Assembly (NCBI RefSeq): GCF_902498915.1
Contig: NZ_CABVLQ010000001.1
Strand: one strand, 5' to 3'
DNA length: 64,000 bases
Origin: Escherichia ruysiae
GTDB lineage: Bacteria; Pseudomonadota; Gammaproteobacteria; Enterobacterales; Enterobacteriaceae
A program made the position numbers and the translations under genes. This document shows positions 44,387 through 52,826 of this stretch, piece by piece (the stretch's first letter is position 1; each line of letters begins with the position of its first letter). The notes beneath the pieces were generated by a model, which had not been told where the DNA came from, searched no databases, and saw only the letters and a program-made list of their open reading frames with translations.

Positions 44387-45172
44387 ATGTCAATCGAATC
44401 TCTCAATGCGTTCTCAATGGATTTTTTCTCCCTGAAAGGTAAAACGGCAATTGTTACCGGCGGGAATAGCGGGTTAGGCCAGGCATTTGCGATGGCACTG
44501 GCAAAAGCAGGTGCAAATATCTTTATTCCAAGCTTCGTCAAAGATAATGGCGAAACGAAGGAAATTATTGAAAAACAGGGCGTTGAAGTTGATTTTATGC
44601 AGGTGGATATCACCGCAGAAGGCGCGCCACAGAAGATCATCGCCGCCTGTTGTGAGCGTTTTGGCACCGTCGATATTCTGGTCAATAACGCAGGTATTTG
44701 TAAGCTGAATAAGGTGCTGGACTTCGGTCGTGCTGACTGGGACCCGATGATTGATGTGAACCTGACAGCCGCTTTTGAGCTGAGTTACGAAGCGGCAAAA
44801 ATTATGATCCAGCAAAAAAGCGGTAAAATCATTAATATCTGTTCATTGTTTTCTTACTTGGGCGGGCAATGGTCTCCAGCATATTCTGCCACTAAACACG
44901 CCCTTGCCGGGTTCACCAAAGCTTATTGTGATGAACTAGGTCAATATAATATTCAGGTAAATGGTATTGCCCCTGGCTATTATGCAACAGATATTACGCT
45001 GGCGACACGCAGTAATCCAGAAACTAATCAGCGTGTTCTTGACCATATTCCGGCAAACCGTTGGGGTGATACTCAGGATTTAATGGGGGCAGCAATATTC
45101 CTCGCAAGTCCTGCATCGAATTATGTCAATGGACATTTATTAGTGGTTGATGGCGGTTATTTAGTGCGCTAA
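44387..45172 (+). CDS. ygcW: Short-chain dehydrogenase/reductase YgcW
   Basis: A 261-residue classical SDR with unknown substrate, similar in layout to 2-deoxy-D-gluconate or 5-keto-gluconate dehydrogenases. The cofactor motif TGGNSGLGQAF starts near residue 23. VNNAG lies near 100. The catalytic Ser and Tyr-x-x-x-Lys are in ICSLFSYLGGQWSPAYSATKHA, and NGIAPGY follows. I chose ATG 44387 because it follows TTGGAGCTAACT and gives normal SDR length; the in-frame extension upstream is encoded by the leader terminator. First gene of ygcW-ygcU-ygcS-ygcR-ygcQ. Confidence 0.93.
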   Translation: MSIESLNAFSMDFFSLKGKTAIVTGGNSGLGQAFAMALAKAGANIFIPSFVKDNGETKEIIEKQGVEVDFMQVDITAEGAPQKIIAACCERFGTVDILVNNAGICKLNKVLDFGRADWDPMIDVNLTAAFELSYEAAKIMIQQKSGKIINICSLFSYLGGQWSPAYSATKHALAGFTKAYCDELGQYNIQVNGIAPGYYATDITLATRSNPETNQRVLDHIPANRWGDTQDLMGAAIFLASPASNYVNGHLLVVDGGYLVR

Positions 45173-45239
45173 TCCATAACGGTGGTTTCTGTTTTTTTAT
45201 TAATGACTATTCCATTTTTATTATCAGGAAGGAATTATT

Positions 45240-46694
45240 ATGTCTTTATCTCGCGCAGCGATTGTCGACCAGCTAAAGGAAATTGTTGGTGCAGATCGCG
45301 TTATTACCGATGAAACTGTATTAAAGAAAAACAGCATTGACCGTTTTCGTAAATTTCCGGATATTCATGGTATTTATACTTTGCCTATTCCGGCAGCGGT
45401 CGTAAAACTCGGTTCCACAGAACAAGTATCCCGTGTGCTGAATTTTATGAATGCGCACAAAATTAACGGTGTGCCGCGTACCGGCGCTTCCGCCACCGAA
45501 GGTGGACTGGAAACCGTAGTGGAAAACTCGGTGGTGCTCGATGGCTCCGCCATGAATCAAATCATTAATATTGATATTGAGAATATGCAGGCGACGGCGC
45601 AATGTGGCGTTCCGCTGGAAGTGCTGGAAAACGCGTTGCGTGAAAAAGGTTACACCACGGGGCATTCTCCGCAGTCAAAACCGCTGGCACAGATGGGCGG
45701 CCTGGTAGCAACCCGCAGTATCGGGCAGTTCTCCACACTCTACGGCGCAATCGAAGATATGGTCGTTGGTCTGGAGGCAGTGTTGGCAGATGGCACCGTG
45801 ACACGCATTAAAAACGTGCCACGCCGCGCGGCTGGCCCGGACATTCGTCACATCATCATCGGCAACGAAGGTGCATTGTGCTATATCACTGAAGTAACAG
45901 TGAAAATCTTCAAATTCACGCCAGAAAACAACCTCTTCTACGGCTATATCCTGGAAGACATGAAAACCGGCTTCGACATCCTGCGCGAAATCATGGTGGA
46001 AGGGTATCGCCCGTCGATTGCTCGTTTGTATGACGCTGAAGATGGCACCCAACATTTCACCCATTTTGCAGACGGAAAATGTGTGCTGATCTTTATGGCT
46101 GAAGGTAACCCTCGCATTGCGAAGGCGACGGGCGAAGGGATTGCGGAAATCGTTGCCCGCTACCCGCAATGCCGGCGCGTGGACAGCAAGCTGATCGAAA
46201 CCTGGTTTAATCACCTGAACTGGGGACCGGATAAAGTTGCCGCCGAACGCGTGCAGATCCTCAAAACCGGCAACATGGGCTTTACCACCGAAGTGTCCGG
46301 CTGCTGGAGCTGCATTCACGAAATTTACGAAAGCGTCATCAACCGTATTCGTACCGAGTTCCCACACGCCGACGACATCACCATGCTGGGCGGTCACTCC
46401 TCTCATAGCTATCAGAACGGCACCAACATGTACTTCGTTTACGACTACAACGTTGTTGACTGTAAGCCGGAAGAGGAAATCGACAAGTACCATAATCCGC
46501 TCAACAAAATTATCTGCGAAGAAACCATTCGCCTCGGTGGTTCGATGGTGCACCACCACGGTATCGGTAAACATCGCGTTCACTGGAGCAAACTGGAACA
46601 CGGCAGCGCGTGGGCATTGCTGGAAGGACTGAAAAAGCAGTTCGATCCTAACGGCATTATGAACACGGGTACTATCTATCCGATTGAAAAATAA
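45240..46694 (+). CDS. ygcU: FAD-linked oxidase/dehydrogenase YgcU
   Basis: A 484-residue FAD-dependent dehydrogenase related to D-lactate dehydrogenase/glycolate oxidase GlcD and alkyl-DHAP synthase. The FAD_binding_4 (PCMH) domain spans about residues 50-230, with VPRTGASATEGGLETVVENS and GGLVATRSIGQFSTLYGAIEDMVVG. The FAD-oxidase C-terminal domain ends with VHHHGIGKHRVHWSKLEHG and DPNGIMNTG. The HHHG motif is the active-site signature of the AGPS branch, which acts on phosphorylated or acyl-DHAP compounds. Together with YgcQR it could feed electrons to ETF; the substrate is unknown. Confidence 0.92.
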   Translation: MSLSRAAIVDQLKEIVGADRVITDETVLKKNSIDRFRKFPDIHGIYTLPIPAAVVKLGSTEQVSRVLNFMNAHKINGVPRTGASATEGGLETVVENSVVLDGSAMNQIINIDIENMQATAQCGVPLEVLENALREKGYTTGHSPQSKPLAQMGGLVATRSIGQFSTLYGAIEDMVVGLEAVLADGTVTRIKNVPRRAAGPDIRHIIIGNEGALCYITEVTVKIFKFTPENNLFYGYILEDMKTGFDILREIMVEGYRPSIARLYDAEDGTQHFTHFADGKCVLIFMAEGNPRIAKATGEGIAEIVARYPQCRRVDSKLIETWFNHLNWGPDKVAAERVQILKTGNMGFTTEVSGCWSCIHEIYESVINRIRTEFPHADDITMLGGHSSHSYQNGTNMYFVYDYNVVDCKPEEEIDKYHNPLNKIICEETIRLGGSMVHHHGIGKHRVHWSKLEHGSAWALLEGLKKQFDPNGIMNTGTIYPIEK

Positions 46695-46700
46695 TGTGTC

Positions 46701-46757
46701 AGGCAGCGTCCCGCGATGACGGGGCGTTGCCTTTTCGGCTTCTCAACCGGGAAGCCG
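46701..46757 (+). terminator. Tandem hairpins between ygcU and ygcS
   Basis: The first stem is 12 bp, AGGCAGCGTCCC with GGGGCGTTGCCT (two G-U pairs), and is followed by TTTT at 46732-46735. Directly after it comes a 7-bp stem CGGCTTC/GAAGCCG and then TTCTT. The pair sits 7-93 bases after the ygcU stop, within an operon, so it may cause partial termination or a differential stability step before ygcS-ygcR-ygcQ. Confidence 0.65.
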
Positions 46758-46787
46758 TTCTTATTACCGGACAATGAAGGGGTAAAG

Positions 46788-48125
46788 ATGAACACTTCAC
46801 CGGTGCGAATGGATGATTTACCACTTAACCGTTTTCACTGTCGAATTGCTGCGCTCACTTTCGGCGCGCACCTGACCGACGGTTATGTTCTTGGCGTCAT
46901 TGGTTACGCCATCATTCAGCTTACGCCTGTCATGCAACTGACGCCGTTTATGGCGGGAATGATCGGCGGCTCGGCGCTGCTTGGCCTGTTTATCGGCAGC
47001 CTGGTTCTGGGCTGGATCTCCGACCATATTGGCCGGCAAAAAATATTCACTTTCAGCTTCTTGCTGATTACGCTCGCTTCGTTTTTACAATATTTTGCCA
47101 CTACGCCAGAGCATCTTATTGGGCTGCGCATTTTGATCGGCATTGGTCTGGGAGGCGACTATTCAGTAGGCCACACGTTGCTGGCAGAATTTTCCCCGCG
47201 CCGCCATCGCGGTATTTTGCTGGGGGCGTTCAGCGTGGTATGGACGGTGGGCTACGTGCTGGCAAGTCTTGCCGGACATCACTTTATTAGCGAAAGCCCG
47301 GAAGCCTGGCGCTGGCTGCTGGCTTCTGCGGCGTTGCCAGCCTTGCTGATTACGCTTTTACGCTGGGGAACGCCGGAATCGCCGCGCTGGTTGCTGCGTC
47401 AGGGACGTTTTGCAGAAGCTCACGCTATCGTACATCGCTATTTTGGTTCCCATGTTTTACTGGGCGATGAAGTCGCAACGGCGACCCATAAACACATCAG
47501 AACTTTGTTCTCTTCGCGCTACTGGCGACGCACGGTGTTTAACAGCGTGTTCTTTGTCTGCCTCGTGATCCCGTGGTTTGTGATTTACACCTGGCTGCCG
47601 ACTATCGCCCAGACTATTGGTCTGGAAGATGCGCTGACTGCCAGCCTGATGCTTAACGCGTTGTTAATTGTTGGCGCGATATTAGGTTTATTCCTGACCC
47701 ACCTGCTGGCACATCGAAAATTTTTACTTGGCAGTTTTCTGCTGCTGGCGGTCACGTTGATGGTGATGGCCTGTTTGCCTTCTGGCAGTTCGCTAACGTT
47801 GCTGCTTTTTGTCCTCTTCAGTACCACCATTTCGGCAGTCAGTAACCTGGTGGGCATTTTGCCTGCGGAAAGTTTTCCTACTGACATTCGCTCGTTGGGC
47901 GTTGGTTTTGCCACCGCCATGAGTCGACTCGGCGCGGCGGTAAGTACTGGCCTGCTGCCGTGGATTCTGGCGCAGTGGGGAATGCAGGTCACCTTATTGC
48001 TCCTGGCGGCAGTGTTATTGATTGGTTTTATCGTGACCTGGCTTTGGGCGCCAGAAACTAAAGCACTCCCGCTGGTGGCGGCGGGAAATGTTGGAGGTGC
48101 AAATGAACATTCTGTTAGCGTTTAA
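46788..48125 (+). CDS. ygcS: MFS transporter YgcS
   Basis: A 445-residue major facilitator, 12 predicted helices, substrate unknown. WISDHIGRQKIF is MFS motif A. GLGGDYSVGHTLLAEFSPRRHRGILLG and GTPESPRWLLRQGR are sugar-porter/aromatic-acid-type signatures with PESPRWL after helix 6. I chose ATG 46788 (MNTSPVRMDD) because it follows AAGGGGTAAAG. Its end overlaps ygcR by 23 bases in another frame. Two different MFS carriers (YgcS and YqcE) in one cluster suggest import of more than one form of substrate, or import and export. Confidence 0.92.
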   Translation: MNTSPVRMDDLPLNRFHCRIAALTFGAHLTDGYVLGVIGYAIIQLTPVMQLTPFMAGMIGGSALLGLFIGSLVLGWISDHIGRQKIFTFSFLLITLASFLQYFATTPEHLIGLRILIGIGLGGDYSVGHTLLAEFSPRRHRGILLGAFSVVWTVGYVLASLAGHHFISESPEAWRWLLASAALPALLITLLRWGTPESPRWLLRQGRFAEAHAIVHRYFGSHVLLGDEVATATHKHIRTLFSSRYWRRTVFNSVFFVCLVIPWFVIYTWLPTIAQTIGLEDALTASLMLNALLIVGAILGLFLTHLLAHRKFLLGSFLLLAVTLMVMACLPSGSSLTLLLFVLFSTTISAVSNLVGILPAESFPTDIRSLGVGFATAMSRLGAAVSTGLLPWILAQWGMQVTLLLLAAVLLIGFIVTWLWAPETKALPLVAAGNVGGANEHSVSV

Positions 48126-48882
48126 AGCTGAACCGGATGCCGGAATGTTAGCGGAAAAAGAGTGGCAGGCGGCGGCTCAGGGGCATAGTGGGCCGGATGT
48201 TTCGTTGCTGCGAAGTTTACTCGGCGCTGATGAACAGGCCGCTGCCGCGCTACTGTTGGCGCAGAGAAAAAGTGGCACGCCGATGACTTTAACCGCGTTG
48301 AGCATGGGCGATGAACGGGCGTTGCACTGGCTGCGCTATCTCACTGCTCTTGGGTTTGAGGAAGCTGTATTACTGGAGACGACGGCAATACTGCGTTTTG
48401 CCCCGGAATTTGTCGCTCGCCATATTGCCGAATGGCAGCGTCAGAATCCGCTGGATCTGATAATTACTGGCTGCCAAAGCAGCGAAGGGCAGAATGGGCA
48501 AACACCATTTTTGCTGGCGGAAATGCTGGGCTGGCCCTGTTTCACGCAGGTGGAGCGTTTTACTCTCGACGCGCCGTTTATCACTCTCGAACAGCGTACT
48601 GAAAACGGGCTGCGTTGTTGCCGTGTCCGCTTACCTGCGGTGATTGCCGTGCGTCAGTGTGGCGAAGTGGCCTTGCCTGTACCGGGGATGCGCCAGCGTA
48701 TGGCGGCGGGGAAAGCGGAGATTACCCGCGAAACTCTTGTCGCAGAAGCGCCAGCGATACAGTGCCTGCAACTGGAAAGACCGGAGCAACGGCGCGGTGC
48801 GACGCTGGTTAATGGGCAAACAGCTAAAGAAAAAGCACAAATACTGTGGCGGGATTATTTGTGCCAGAGGATGCAGCCATGA
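48103..48882 (+). CDS. ygcR: Putative electron transfer flavoprotein beta subunit YgcR
   Basis: A 259-residue ETF-beta-like protein. The N-terminus MNILLAFKAEPDAGML corresponds to the IxVxxKxVPD start of ETF beta. LTALSMGDERALHWLRYLTALGFEEAVLLE and DLIITGCQSSEGQNGQTPFLLAEMLGWP are ETF-domain signatures around the AMP/FAD interface. With YgcQ it should form an alpha-beta heterodimer carrying FAD that takes electrons from a dehydrogenase. It overlaps ygcS and shares ATGA with ygcQ, implying coupled, near-equal translation. GTTGGAGGTGCAA is its ribosome site. Confidence 0.92.
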   Translation: MNILLAFKAEPDAGMLAEKEWQAAAQGHSGPDVSLLRSLLGADEQAAAALLLAQRKSGTPMTLTALSMGDERALHWLRYLTALGFEEAVLLETTAILRFAPEFVARHIAEWQRQNPLDLIITGCQSSEGQNGQTPFLLAEMLGWPCFTQVERFTLDAPFITLEQRTENGLRCCRVRLPAVIAVRQCGEVALPVPGMRQRMAAGKAEITRETLVAEAPAIQCLQLERPEQRRGATLVNGQTAKEKAQILWRDYLCQRMQP

Positions 48883-49739
48883 ATATCGCCATCGTGACAA
48901 TCAATCAGGATCATTCCGCAATGGCAGGCTGGCTGGCAGAACAGGATTTCAGCGGTTGTACACTGACGCACTGGCGAATTGAACCTCAGCCCGTAGTGGC
49001 GGAACAAGTGCTGGATGCGCTGGTGGAACAGTGGCAGCGAACGCCTGCGGAAGTTGTTCTCTTTCCGTCGGGCGCGTTTGGCGATGAACTGGCTACCCGG
49101 CTGGCCTGGCGTGTACATGGTGCCAGTATCTGCCAGGTAACTTCGTTAGATATTCCAACCGTAAGCGTGCGCAAATCCCACTGGGGAAATGCGCTGACGG
49201 CGACGCTGCAAACAGAAAAACGTCCGCTATGTCTTTCTCTGGCGCGCCAGGCTGGAGCAGCGAAAAACGCTATGCTGCCATCCGGTATGCAGCAACTAAA
49301 CATTGTCCCCGGCGCACTTCCAGACTGGTTTGTTAGCATCGAAAACCTGAAAAATACTACCCGTGACCCATTAGTAGAAGCCAGACGGGTGCTGGTGGTG
49401 GGGCAGGGTGGCGAGGCTGATAGCCATGAAATCGCTATGCTGGCTGAAAAGCTGGGCGCCGAAGTGGGCTACAGTCGGGCGCGAGTGATGAACGGTGGTT
49501 TTGATGCGGAAAAAGTGATTGGAATTTCCGGGCATTTGCTGGCGCCAGAGATTTGCATTGTTGCCGGGGCGTCCGGCGCGGCAGCGTTAATGGCAGGCGT
49601 GCGTAATAGCCAGTTTGTGGTGGCTGTGAATCATGACGCCAGCGCGGCGGTATTTTCACAGGCAGATGTTGGCGTGGTAGATGACTGGAAAGCGGTACTG
49701 GAGGCGCTGGTGACAAATATTCGCGCAGAATGCCAATAA
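48879..49739 (+). CDS. ygcQ: Putative electron transfer flavoprotein alpha subunit YgcQ
   Basis: A 286-residue ETF-alpha-like protein. The C-terminal FAD-binding domain (about 165-286) reads RRVLVVGQGGEADSHE, then IGISGHLLAPEICIVAGASGAAALMAGVRNS and VAVNHDASAAVFSQADVGVVDD. These are the standard ETF-alpha motifs that hold FAD. The N-terminal domain is shorter and divergent, as in FixB-like paralogues. It shares four bases with ygcR and closes the ygcWUSRQ operon. Its likely electron acceptor is YgcN/YgcO, encoded convergently. Partner dehydrogenase (YgcU or YgcW) is inferred from context only. Confidence 0.92.
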   Translation: MNIAIVTINQDHSAMAGWLAEQDFSGCTLTHWRIEPQPVVAEQVLDALVEQWQRTPAEVVLFPSGAFGDELATRLAWRVHGASICQVTSLDIPTVSVRKSHWGNALTATLQTEKRPLCLSLARQAGAAKNAMLPSGMQQLNIVPGALPDWFVSIENLKNTTRDPLVEARRVLVVGQGGEADSHEIAMLAEKLGAEVGYSRARVMNGGFDAEKVIGISGHLLAPEICIVAGASGAAALMAGVRNSQFVVAVNHDASAAVFSQADVGVVDDWKAVLEALVTNIRAECQ

Positions 49740-49744
49740 CGTAC

Positions 49745-49920
49745 TGCCGGATGCGGTTCTGGGGCAGGGACTTGTAGGCCTGATAGGACGCGTTAGCGTC
49801 GCATCAGACATCGCTTGTCGGATGCGGCGCAAACGCCTTATCCGACCTACATTGGTGGCTCCCGTAGGCCTGATAAGACGCGTTAGCGTCGCATCAGGCG
49901 CTGAATGCCGGATGTGGCCT
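49745..49920. repeat. BIME between ygcQ and ygcP
   Basis: Several REP units in alternating orientation fill the convergent gap: GTAGGCCTGATAGGACGC, CGGATGCGGCGCAAACGCC, and again GTAGGCCTGATAAGACGC with GCGTCGCATCAGGC. Confidence 0.9.
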
Positions 49921-49953
49921 ATAAACCACACAAATTCCGTTACGATAATCCCG

Positions 49954-50529
49954 TTAAAGCAATTTTTTCGCCAACGTCCAGACGCTGGTATTGGTGGTCG
50001 AAAGCGCCACCACACCGGCGTCAATTGCATTGCGCGCATCTTCTTCATCGCACACCAGTCCGCCTGCAATCAGCGGCTGGCGGATTTTCTCCGTCACCCA
50101 GCCCAGTACTTTGGGCATACAGCCAGGCAGGATCTCAATGCAATCAGGGTTCGATTGCGCAACCTGCTTATCAATATTGTGAAACGAAATCGAATCGACA
50201 ATAAACAGGCGATGAATACAGAAAAAACCTTCCGCTCTTGCCGCTTTCAGCATTGAGGCTTTGGTACTGATAATACCGTCCGCCTCGGTCACCAGTTTCA
50301 GAAACTGAATGACGACCTCTTTATTTGACGCTCCTTCCAGCAAATCGACATGAATAAAGGCATATTTCCCGGCGTTTTTAATCTTTTTGACGATTTGACT
50401 GATGGTGCAGATATTGCCGTACAACACGGAAATAAACTGGCATTCAGAATCAATGGCCAGTTGCAGACTGGCATTATCTTTAACGGCAGCAATCACCGGA
50501 TTCTGGCGGAGCAGGTGTAAGAGGGGCAT
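49954..50529 (-). CDS. ygcP: GlpP-family antiterminator-like protein YgcP
   Basis: A 191-residue TIM-barrel protein of the GlpP family, named for the glycerol-3-phosphate-responsive antiterminator of Bacillus subtilis. Visible family motifs in order: FIHVDLLEGASNKE, ADGIISTKASMLKAARAEG, IHRLFIVDSISF, PDCIEILPGCMPKV, PLIAGGLVCDEEDARNAIDAG and STTNTSVW. In Bacillus, GlpP lets RNA polymerase pass an intrinsic terminator in the glpD leader. Here two matching leader terminators stand before ygcW and yqcE, which makes YgcP their natural candidate regulator (inference). Last gene of ygcN-ygcO-ygcP, 16 bases after ygcO. Confidence 0.9.
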   Translation of the reverse strand: MPLLHLLRQNPVIAAVKDNASLQLAIDSECQFISVLYGNICTISQIVKKIKNAGKYAFIHVDLLEGASNKEVVIQFLKLVTEADGIISTKASMLKAARAEGFFCIHRLFIVDSISFHNIDKQVAQSNPDCIEILPGCMPKVLGWVTEKIRQPLIAGGLVCDEEDARNAIDAGVVALSTTNTSVWTLAKKLL

Positions 50530-50545
50530 AAATTATCCTTATTAT

Positions 50546-50806
50546 TTATCCAAAGCGGTAGGTGATGCCGAATCCGGAAGGCGGATAGCGCCACTGTTGT
50601 AGTGTTTTTTCATTGCACAGCAAACGGCAGGTGCCGCACTCCAGGCAGTTACGATAATCAACGCGCAAATCACCTTCCGGCGTGAGCGAAAAAAGACCTG
50701 CCGGGCAGGCGTTAATCAACCGTTCTGCCGTCTGGCGCTCAACGGAATCAGACGGAACAATATGCGGCGCATCAGCCGCGCGCCAGAGATTACGGGCTAC
50801 AGACAT
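50546..50806 (-). CDS. ygcO: FixX-like ferredoxin YgcO
   Basis: An 86-residue ferredoxin-like protein. LECGTCRLLC near residues 55-64, with an upstream Cys (INACPAGLF), forms a 4Fe-4S binding set like that of FixX and of the ETF:quinone oxidoreductase cluster domain. It overlaps the ygcN end by 10 bases, so FAD subunit and Fe-S subunit are made together. The start is ATG at 50804-50806 (MSVARNLWRAAD). The expected role is to carry electrons between YgcN flavin and quinone. Confidence 0.92.
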   Translation of the reverse strand: MSVARNLWRAADAPHIVPSDSVERQTAERLINACPAGLFSLTPEGDLRVDYRNCLECGTCRLLCNEKTLQQWRYPPSGFGITYRFG

Positions 50807-52068
50807 CGCAGACTCCTGATAACATCGCCTGCCAGATGCCACAATCCGTGACGACGTAAATGACGCCAGAATAACTGGCGCAGCGGTGGAACAGGTTTAT
50901 CTCCCTGATCCCATAAATCACGGGAAATATCCTGCATTAACGCTGGCCATTTCCGATACCAGCCAGGGCGGTGTAAAAGCGCCGGAACATGCTGATAACG
51001 TTGTAGAACATCCCACAGCAGGCTACGTTCTACGTTGTGATGATAAAGCGGAAAAAGATTTTGCGGCTCGCGGTGCTGGCAGGCGCTAATCAGCGTTTGC
51101 GCTGCTGCCTGCGCACCAGTCAGCGCCATGTCCATGCCGCGCACTGAAATTCCAGTATTGACGCAACTGCGTAATGCATCGCCCACCAGCAACCAGCCGT
51201 TACCAGCGTATTGCACCGGCATACTGTGCAGGCCACCTTCTGGCACCAGATGCGCGCCATACTCCAGCGATTCCGTGTTTTTGATAAGCGGGCGCACTGC
51301 CGGATGTGTTTTAAAACGAGCTAACAGCTCGCTTGCTGGAACACAGCTTTGTGCAAGGGAAGAGAGCGGGCAAACAATCCCAACTGAAAGCGTTTGTTGA
51401 TTGGTATAAAGAAAGGCGCCGCCGGGCAAGTCATCACAGATTTCGCCGCTAAACAATAGCGCCGCACCTTCGTTATTCTCCAGATGAAAACGTTCTTCGA
51501 TAATGGATCTTTCAAGCGACAGAACTTCTTTGATTCCCAACGCCATCGCTTCGCTAGCAGGGCGGGTAACTAACCCATGGCGTTCTGCCAGTACGCTATT
51601 GGCACCTTCCGCCAGCACCACATAACGAGCGCGGATAATATCGTCACCACAAATAACGCCACATACTCTGCCGTTTTCTATATGTAGTGCATCCACCGTT
51701 GCGCCAGGGATGCACTCGACACCTTCTTTTTCGGCTTCGGCAACCAGCCACGGATCGAAGCGAGCGCGTAAGACACTCCAGGATTCACCGCCAGGCTGTA
51801 AGCTGGAAAATGTCGTTGCGCCATCCGGCGTTAGCAGAGAAAGGCTTTCGTGAGTGATGCGTCGCTCAAGGGGGGCCGTCAGGTAAAATTGCGGGAGGAG
51901 TTCCGCGAGTGCATGGGTATATAGCCGTCCGCCGGAAAGATTTTTGCTGCCAGGGATTTCAGCGCGTTCCAGTAACAGAACGGATAAGCCCGCTCGCGCG
52001 CAGCGTAACGCACAAGCGGTGCCCGCAATGCCGGCACCGATAATAATAATGTCGCAGTCGTCTTCCAT
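50797..52068 (-). CDS. ygcN: FixC-like FAD-dependent oxidoreductase YgcN
   Basis: A 423-residue flavoprotein of the FixC/ETF-ubiquinone-oxidoreductase family. The Rossmann motif IIIIGAGIAGTACALRCARAGLSVLLLER begins near residue 7. GSKNLSGGRLYTHAL is the FixC signature following it. WLLVGDALRSCVNTGISVRGMDMALTGAQ is the second FAD motif. FixC proteins lack the built-in cluster of eukaryotic ETF-QO and use FixX; YgcO is encoded next to it. I chose ATG 52066-52068 (MEDDCDIIII); two in-frame upstream ATGs would add ten residues. First gene of ygcNOP. Confidence 0.92.
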   Translation of the reverse strand: MEDDCDIIIIGAGIAGTACALRCARAGLSVLLLERAEIPGSKNLSGGRLYTHALAELLPQFYLTAPLERRITHESLSLLTPDGATTFSSLQPGGESWSVLRARFDPWLVAEAEKEGVECIPGATVDALHIENGRVCGVICGDDIIRARYVVLAEGANSVLAERHGLVTRPASEAMALGIKEVLSLERSIIEERFHLENNEGAALLFSGEICDDLPGGAFLYTNQQTLSVGIVCPLSSLAQSCVPASELLARFKTHPAVRPLIKNTESLEYGAHLVPEGGLHSMPVQYAGNGWLLVGDALRSCVNTGISVRGMDMALTGAQAAAQTLISACQHREPQNLFPLYHHNVERSLLWDVLQRYQHVPALLHRPGWYRKWPALMQDISRDLWDQGDKPVPPLRQLFWRHLRRHGLWHLAGDVIRSLRCL

Positions 52069-52145
52069 GTCGTGCCCCATATATCCAGAGCGCAACACCC
52101 TAACATAGCGTTACTTAAGCGAAATTGACCGCCGACACACTCTTA

Positions 52146-52511
52146 TCATTCGCCGCGATAGATGCAACCTGCAGTGCAGGTTTCTTTCACCATAACCGCA
52201 CTTAACAACGGAACAACCGGTTTAACCTGATCCCAAATCCATTTTGCTAAAACCTCGCTGGTCGGGTTTTCCAGGCCAGGAATATCATTGAGATAATAGT
52301 GATCGAGGCGATCATAGGTTGGTTTAAATGCCGCTTTCAGTTCAGCGAAATCGATAATCCAGCCCGTATGCGGATCGACTTCCCCGGTAATTTCCAGGCG
52401 CACCATAAAAGAGTGCCCGTGAAGGCGACCACATTTATGCCCTTGTGGGACGTGTGGCAAGCGGTGAGCGGCTTCGAAGGTGAAATCTTTAAATAACGTG
52501 GTGGACATCAT
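52146..52511 (-). CDS. queD: 6-carboxy-5,6,7,8-tetrahydropterin synthase QueD
   Basis: A 121-residue zinc enzyme of the PTPS/QueD T-fold family that converts 7,8-dihydroneopterin triphosphate to 6-carboxytetrahydropterin, the first committed queuosine step. The zinc His ligands are in FEAAHRLP and GRLHGHSFMV. The catalytic Cys is in GHKCGRLHGH near residue 27, and PTSEVLAKWIWD holds the pterin-binding region. There are two adjacent ATG codons; I took the outer one at 52509-52511. The gap to ygcN is 77 bases, so co-transcription with ygcNOP is possible but unproven. Confidence 0.96.
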   Translation of the reverse strand: MMSTTLFKDFTFEAAHRLPHVPQGHKCGRLHGHSFMVRLEITGEVDPHTGWIIDFAELKAAFKPTYDRLDHYYLNDIPGLENPTSEVLAKWIWDQVKPVVPLLSAVMVKETCTAGCIYRGE

Positions 52512-52826
52512 AATTTCTCTACAGGACGACAAAACGGGCGTAGAGTACCGGAAAGCCTGTTTTTTCGCATTATCTAAAATGGGTTTGTTGCGCAAAATAG
52601 CCTAATTATCTTAATGATGGTCGATATTTATTTAATTTTCATTGGGTTAATAAATCTATTTTGTTGTTAAAGACTATTGCTAAAACAGGTTAGTCGATTT
52701 GGTTATTAGTTATCGCTATCCCGTCTTTAATCCACACCGTTCGCCCCGTTAACCTTACCTTCTCTTTTGTTTTATGGGCGCAGACAGGGCGCAGAAACAG
52801 CTTTGCTTACTGGAACATAACGACGA
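52512..52826 (+). promoter_or_regulatory. queD-cysJ divergent region, cysJIH promoter
   Basis: No gene is seen in this 315-base gap. The AT-rich 52600-52700 segment and the stretch ATCCACACCGTTCGCCCCG to TTATGGGCGC correspond to the known CysB-activated cysJIH promoter region of E. coli. The CysB consensus is too loose to mark exact operators. queD would start from the minus strand near 52550. Confidence 0.6.
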
